A DNA stretch of 64,000 bases from Ischnura elegans (lineage: Eukaryota > Arthropoda > Insecta > Odonata > Coenagrionidae), in the NCBI RefSeq assembly GCF_921293095.1, contig NC_060250.1, positions 12,914,001 to 12,978,000 on the forward strand, given 5' to 3'. The position numbers were made by a program, and so were the translations under genes. How positions within the stretch are numbered: position 1 is the stretch's first letter; the number at the start of each line of letters is the position of its first letter. The notes under the pieces were generated by a model that saw nothing but the letters and a program-made list of their open reading frames with translations, was not told the origin of the DNA and did no database searches. Below are positions 58,992 to 64,000 of this stretch, one piece after another.

Positions 58992-59004
58992 AACATTTTC
59001 ATAG

Positions 59005-60004
59005 TTTGTGCATCATTTTTATTTGATCAAAAGTTAATGTGATTAAACGTGTTGTAGGGCCCTTAAATCACCTTTTATAAATCCAGTTTTATTTGATGTG
59101 TAAATTTTCATTAATGGAAATTTTAAGAAAGTTTTGGGCATTGCATATATTTTTTTTTACTTTACCGAGTGAAATACAAGAGATACGTGAGCATCGGAGG
59201 AGGCCACAATTAACCTTTATTCTTAATGATTTTCCAAGGTCCACTCATGTAATTTTAACTCAATTTTCCATAATTTCATTAGAAAGAAAATTATAGGTGC
59301 CATGAATTAATGTGGGCTTTTGTGACTTCGATAGTAACTAGCCTTCATGGTTCACTCTCGTCAATTTCCCCGTCGTTTTCCGGATCTGGCATTATTTGTC
59401 CTGGATATTTATTAGTATCGATCAATGGTATTGAGAGTCAATTAGTGATTAAAAGGTCGCTTTTGGTTTGACATCAATCGAAAAGTATTCAAATGCGCCG
59501 CTGCTATATTTACCAACTTTCGGAAAGTCTTGTCAAAGGAGCCTCGTGGCACAGTGATACAAGTCAGAAAAAAAACCTCTGGAAAGATAAGCTTCGGTCA
59601 AGTCCTTGAAATAGCCCGGCTCTATCTATTTTGCTGATAGTACTCTAGCGCTGTTGACTGGATGTGCATCTCGGAGTTGTAAACGTAGGGGATAGAGGAG
59701 GAATGCGTCTTATATAGAAGAAATATTATGAATATGCTGGCGACATTTTTCACTGCAGTGAGTGTGTCGAAACGAACTTCATCACTTACAAATCTTATAT
59801 TTGAAGAAGAGGAATTACTGCGTAAATATTCTAGTTTTATCCTTCAACTTAGCTTCAACGAGTGTTTATTTAAAAATATTTAGCTTATGTAAATGATATC
59901 GAAGATATTAAAGAGTCAAAGTTTTACAGCAATACATAAAAATGGTCTGAACATTAGTCAATCGAATGAAAATATATAATACTTCAGGAGGCGGTAGGTG
60001 AGAA
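59005..60004. other. No recognised feature
   Basis: No supported gene or repeat boundary. Confidence 0.5.
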
Positions 60005-60275
60005 AATTTTAAGCGTTTTTTGTCCTATAAGCATGGAATCGCCTCTCCTCAGTTATTGAGCTGTGGCAACGCAAATATTTTTTGATGGACTTTGCTGTTA
60101 CCTTGGACACGGTTTTTCTTGGGTATCCATCCTTTTCGACATTTCATTTCATTCGACAATAGCCTAGATTTTTTAGGACATTTAATTATTAAGGTTTGAT
60201 GAAATGAGTGTTTATAATTCTCTGAAACAATTAATGTCAAAATGGGTGAATTTGCGCAATCGCATCGCATTGCTT
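60005..60275. repeat. Dispersed repeat Y, copy 2
   Basis: Same repeat as 53321-53605, in the same orientation; the shared blocks are in the same order with small insertions. Confidence 0.65.
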
Positions 60276-60995
60276 ACAGCTCACGTTTAATTAAGCTCAA
60301 AGGTAAATAACATTATTCATATAATTCTGAACAACGTCAATTTTGTATCGATGGCGGAGTGGCGGCAGTAGTCACGTTTCTAATTCGCGTTTTCTTCGGC
60401 GTCATGGCGCGGCGGTGCATGATTACACAAACAAGCATAACCGATGTTCTCAGAAAAAATAACTTTTCACTTTGCTACTGACAAACGTTTTCACTGAATT
60501 TGGTCGTGCAACTGACTCCTTACTTGGAATATGGTAATTTTTGAATATCATTGTCATGAGCTTACGGAATTCCAAAGCGCCAGGTAAAATATTAAAATAA
60601 AGAAATGTTTTACTATTTGCGATAAGGTGGAGTGTCTGTTCGGAGAAGTTTTTGATGAATTAATGGATTTAAATTAGCTTGGGTATTTCCCAGTAAGGTT
60701 TCCAGCCTAAAATTTGGGGTAACATTGCCCAAGAATGAATATCGGAATCTCCTGCAGCGTTATATGCGTTGGTTGATTGTGTGTATTCTGTTCAGTGGTG
60801 AGAGGCCGCGTGGTTCGGTCTACACAACTTCGTGGTGGTGTGGCGTGCTAACATTGCATCGGCTAACTACTCTCCATTTTGAGATAAAGTTTTGGGCTTG
60901 AACCATCGGTGACCATTTTCAAGGTGACTGTCACATAATCTATCTTACGAGTTGATCGTTGGATTATTCTTCCTCATAGAATGATCCTCCAAGAT
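60276..60995. other. No recognised feature
   Basis: Slightly richer in CG dinucleotides than the average of the window; no gene supported. Confidence 0.4.
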
Positions 60996-61560
60996 CGTTT
61001 GAACATTAATGGCTTTGCTTGGTTTCGCTATTTAGTTGGGCCCTTTCCGCTTCTTTAGCGTTAATCCTTTCCCAACCCTTCCCCTGCCCCAGAGGCGTCG
61101 TCGGGCTCTTTATCGCGGCGGTGCCTCTATTTCCTTTTTCCTTCCCATCCAACCCCCTCCCCGGGTGATCGGGCGTATCAGCAGGGTTGCTGGGTCCCGG
61201 CCCCGGTGTGTTGTACCCACGCACGGCTCCCCTGAGCCCTCATTACTTGTCACATAAGATATCCAACGATTTGATCGATGGATTTTTCTCTTTAATAGGA
61301 AAATCGTTGGCACATTAATGGCTGATGCCAGGTTTCGCTATTTAGTGGGCCCTTTCCGCTTCTATAGCGGCGAGGGTGTACCCCGTCCCTCCCTTCCAAC
61401 CCTATCCCTATCACACAGGCGTCGATGGGCTCTTTTCGCGGCGGCGCCTCTTTTTTTTTGTTCATTCCCATTCAAACCCCTCTGGCTAGCGAGCCAATCA
61501 GAGCCCGTCTTTGAGAATTGATGACGTCACGTCTCCAGCTCGCTGCGTCGTCGCAGAAAA
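60996..61560. repeat. GC-richer tandem duplication, about 310-bp unit
   Basis: tttcgctatttag followed by gggccctttccgcttct is at 61022 and again at 61331. Each copy continues with a C-rich run, a gcgtcg.tgggctctt block and cgcggcggYgcctcttt. The block ggttgctgggtcccggcccc and cctgagccctcattacttgt with cacataagatat (61185-61262) is echoed at 62395-62490. The overlapping small frames on both strands do not match a family. Confidence 0.75.
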
Positions 61561-62394
61561 ACTGAACCTGTCGGATTTTCTCTGCGTCAAGGCGGCAGTA
61601 CGCCGACGATTTCGAATTGGTGTTTGTTTCTGGGTATACAAATATGCAAGATTAGCTCTAATTGGAGTGGCAAATGCTATTTATTTCATTATTTACTATT
61701 ATTTTGAAGTGTTCAGCTTAGATATTTCGTATCTTTCCTAAACATAAGACAAATGGTAACCCTAAATTAGATTACAATCACTGAGGAGCATAGATTAGCG
61801 TAACTCATACCCGTAAATGGTATCAAAAGCTAAAAACAGCGTGAGAGGTGCTTGTTGGTAGCTAAGGTCATTTAAATTCCATTTTATATGCAATAATTGT
61901 GCCCTCATGATCTACTCAGTTAGAGCTATTTAGATAACATGACTAGGTAAATCTGTTTGAAGAACAGATATCATTAATAAATATTCCTGATAACATTCCA
62001 CGTTACTCATGTTCATTGAGTGTATGTAATTAGCTATTTTTCGAATATTCCGAGTTAGGAAATAAAATTTAAAGGTCATAGTAATGCATAGGCAAGGGCC
62101 ATCACTACATGCATTATTATCCACTTTATGGTCGCCATATTAACTTCAAATGCTATTTATAGTCAAGAAGAACATTTTAAGAAATGAAATTGGGTAAACA
62201 TGCAGAAAACAACATATGCATTGTGCGTTTGGTTCGAAATCATAAGATGATATGCTCACAGGCCGATTTTTAGGAGACGACGCTTTTTGCCTTTCATTTG
62301 TTTTCGCAACGCAGACCTGTGAAGGGCTTCAACTTGCTGCGATGAGTTAGCTCCGCCCCCAAGTACGCAACGCCGAGCTATGAAGGCACCCTAA
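61561..62394. other. No recognised feature
   Basis: A tgacgtcacgtc motif (about 61521, at the edge of the preceding repeat) resembles a CRE site; no gene was found downstream. Confidence 0.4.
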
Positions 62395-62490
62395 CACTGG
62401 GAGTTGGTTCCCGGCCCCAGTGGGCCCCTGTGTGTGTGTCCCTCAGAGGACCCACCTAGGAGTCCTGATCTCTCTGTTACATAAGATATT
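62395..62490. repeat. Third, partial copy of the GC-richer repeat
   Basis: gggagttggttcccggcccc, cctcagaggacccacc and gttacataagatattt parallel 61185-61262. Confidence 0.5.
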
Positions 62491-63135
62491 TCAGCTCAGA
62501 GATCTCGTGCATGTAACACTCGGTCTCGCTCGTTTTTCTTATTTTTAATTTATAGCAATGCTACCAGTATCCGTCGAATAAGTAATTTTTTTTACTTCTC
62601 AGTTGCTACCTATTTATGACGTAAGACTATACTTGGCACGTTGGTAGTGGGGCCTCTTCTTAGTACTTGTATACTTTTCCGTCAATGAATTATAAAATAC
62701 GTTCACGGACCAAAATATTTTAAAATCACGACGATCTATATATGATTTGGGTGATATAATCACTGCATGACAGAGATAATTAGCGAGGCAATATTGTATT
62801 TTATAACAATTATTTCCTTCATATTTAACCTATATTCTCAATGAAATATTGCCCAGCAATTTTTTACTAATGTAGACGGGAAAATTTAAAATAATTTAAA
62901 ATATTACTGCAGTAACTTCGATGTTATTCTCAATAATATTATAATAACAAATATTATAACAGTTTCTATAAAAAAAGTGTATTTTCTAGAATTTCTCAAC
63001 ATTTTTCGTATGCATGGAGGAGTATCGACATAAACCTGGAAAAAATGCATATTTTTTATACTCATTGCATATAGTCCTAATGGTCTATTTATGTCATTCG
63101 ATGAGGTACTACTTTACGTTACACAGATGCTAATA
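62491..63135. other. No recognised feature
   Basis: Very AT-rich, no supported gene. Confidence 0.5.
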
Positions 63136-63139
63136 GATA

Positions 63140-63405
63140 TCTTTCAGGGCGACAAGGAGAACATATTAGAATATTAGAAGCCCCCCATATTTCCAGGTCT
63201 CACAGAAACGATAAATTAAGAGGGATTTTTTCCGAACGGATTGGTATGGGAAGTCCTTTTTCGTTCGAACCATTAAGGACTTTAATAAATGCTAGTAATA
63301 ATTTTGTTTGACCATTTGCTTTTTATATGTACACGACTGGTGTTCTAACACCCCCTACTGGCTGCCTTTTTAGGCGGCTTGCGGTGTAGTACGTAGATGT
63401 AGGTG
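63140..63405 (+). mobile_element. CR1/L2-like LINE 3' fragment
   Basis: It parallels the last 270 bp of the copy at 25.13-26.3 kb: cggacaaggaga-like start, ttagaagccccccatatttcc, tctcacagaaacgataaatt, gaaccattaaggactttaat, then the tail gactggtgttctaacacccc and tttttaggcggcttgcgg ending gtagatgta. The C-terminal residues of the ORF (near FVRTIKDFNKC) are still readable. Confidence 0.8.
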
Positions 63406-64000
63406 AAGTTCAATAATGCCAGTGATTTATGCTCAAAACGGCATGATTATGACTATCTATAGGAAAATTCGTCGCAATTTGCCCTTGAACGTTAGTCTAA
63501 ATATGCTCCCATTGAGGTATTGAGACGTATACAAGGTTTTGCGAACATTCTTTTAAGGAATCGGGCAAAATTCAGCCTCGTTTGATGTAACCACCTGCAG
63601 TTAGAGTTTATTTTTAAAAAGCTGTCTTTTCTCAAAATGAAGTTGAAAATTGGCTGCTTTTTTTCGATAGTATGGAATTGATTTTTACACTAAATTTTTA
63701 TCATTTGTATCAATATTTACAATCAACATATTATTAGGTACTTTCCAGTTTTTTTAATGTTCGATTTCAATTTCAATCCATTTATGGTCGTCGGCCTTCT
63801 GCCCCATGAGATATTTTACAACTTCACATCAATTCAGGGAAAATCAATTGATAGAGGTACAATGAAAACCACAGCAAGGCTAAGTAAGAGCCTTAAATAT
63901 TGCGCTGTTTACAAGGAAACATCAAAAATATTTAGAAGCGCAGGAAGTATGACGGGAAGAGCCCTCCTTATGACGGCAATATTTATTTCGTCACTTGTAG
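63406..64000. other. No recognised feature
   Basis: A weak trace of repeat Y lies at 63420-63500. The remainder is AT-rich without supported genes. Confidence 0.45.

Overview
The window is AT-rich nuclear DNA from a eukaryote, almost certainly an arthropod (probably an insect). There is no long open gene, no rRNA, no prokaryotic layout and no CRISPR array. Almost everything that can be identified is transposon-derived: RTE-type and CR1/L2-type LINE fragments, a Helitron helicase remnant, hAT-type MITEs with perfect 8-bp target duplications, a P-element relative with a THAP domain, a long-TIR DNA transposon with a C-x2-C protein, a MULE-type transposase remnant, tRNA-derived SINEs, and many foldback repeats. 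The species cannot be named from sequence alone.

Layout. 1-3.6 kb: RTE-family A fragments on both strands, two hAT-type MITEs and a 650-bp MITE with TA target (family X). 3.6-9.5 kb: mostly featureless, with one tRNA-like SINE, a Helitron C-terminal fragment and an RTE-family B tail. 9.5-12.3 kb: two RTE-A copies on the minus strand and a SINE. 12.3-19.1 kb: low-repeat DNA with candidate minus-strand first exons near 18.5-18.9 kb and a broken MULE transposase at 16.5-16.85 kb. 19.8-22.5 kb: a tandem array of a 318-bp unit, about 8 copies, directly followed by two phase-matched exons of an unrecognised plus-strand gene (22430-22542 and 23449-23535). 24.4-32.3 kb: an RTE-A copy split by a CR1/L2-like LINE, then an RTE-B element on the minus strand. 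34-38.7 kb: a lysine/glutamate-rich ORF, then a TG-rich degenerate minisatellite and a 310-bp duplication. 40.8-42.8 kb: foldbacks, including a 176-bp spacerless palindrome, and SINE pieces. 44.3-47.1 kb: a complete 2.8-kb DNA transposon with about 340-bp TIRs. 48.5-49.5 kb: a foldback, a hAT C-terminal remnant and a LINE tail. 50.3-53.0 kb: the P-element relative. 53.7-54.8 kb: a second copy of MITE X split by a hAT MITE. 58.6-59.0 kb: a foldback with a 13-bp target duplication. 61-62.5 kb: GC-richer duplicated sequence. 63.1-63.4 kb: another LINE tail.

How the parts relate. Most elements are independent insertions rather than a working pathway. The strongest local logic is nesting: a hAT MITE in an RTE, a hAT MITE in MITE X (with the empty allele elsewhere in the window), and a LINE in an RTE. 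The only candidate host coding sequence is the plus-strand gene at 22.4-23.5 kb, whose first coding exon uses a splice acceptor at the same place as a motif carried by every unit of the adjacent array. The most system-like material is the 44.3-47.1 kb transposon family and a set of palindromic elements that carry motifs resembling hammerhead-ribozyme cores.
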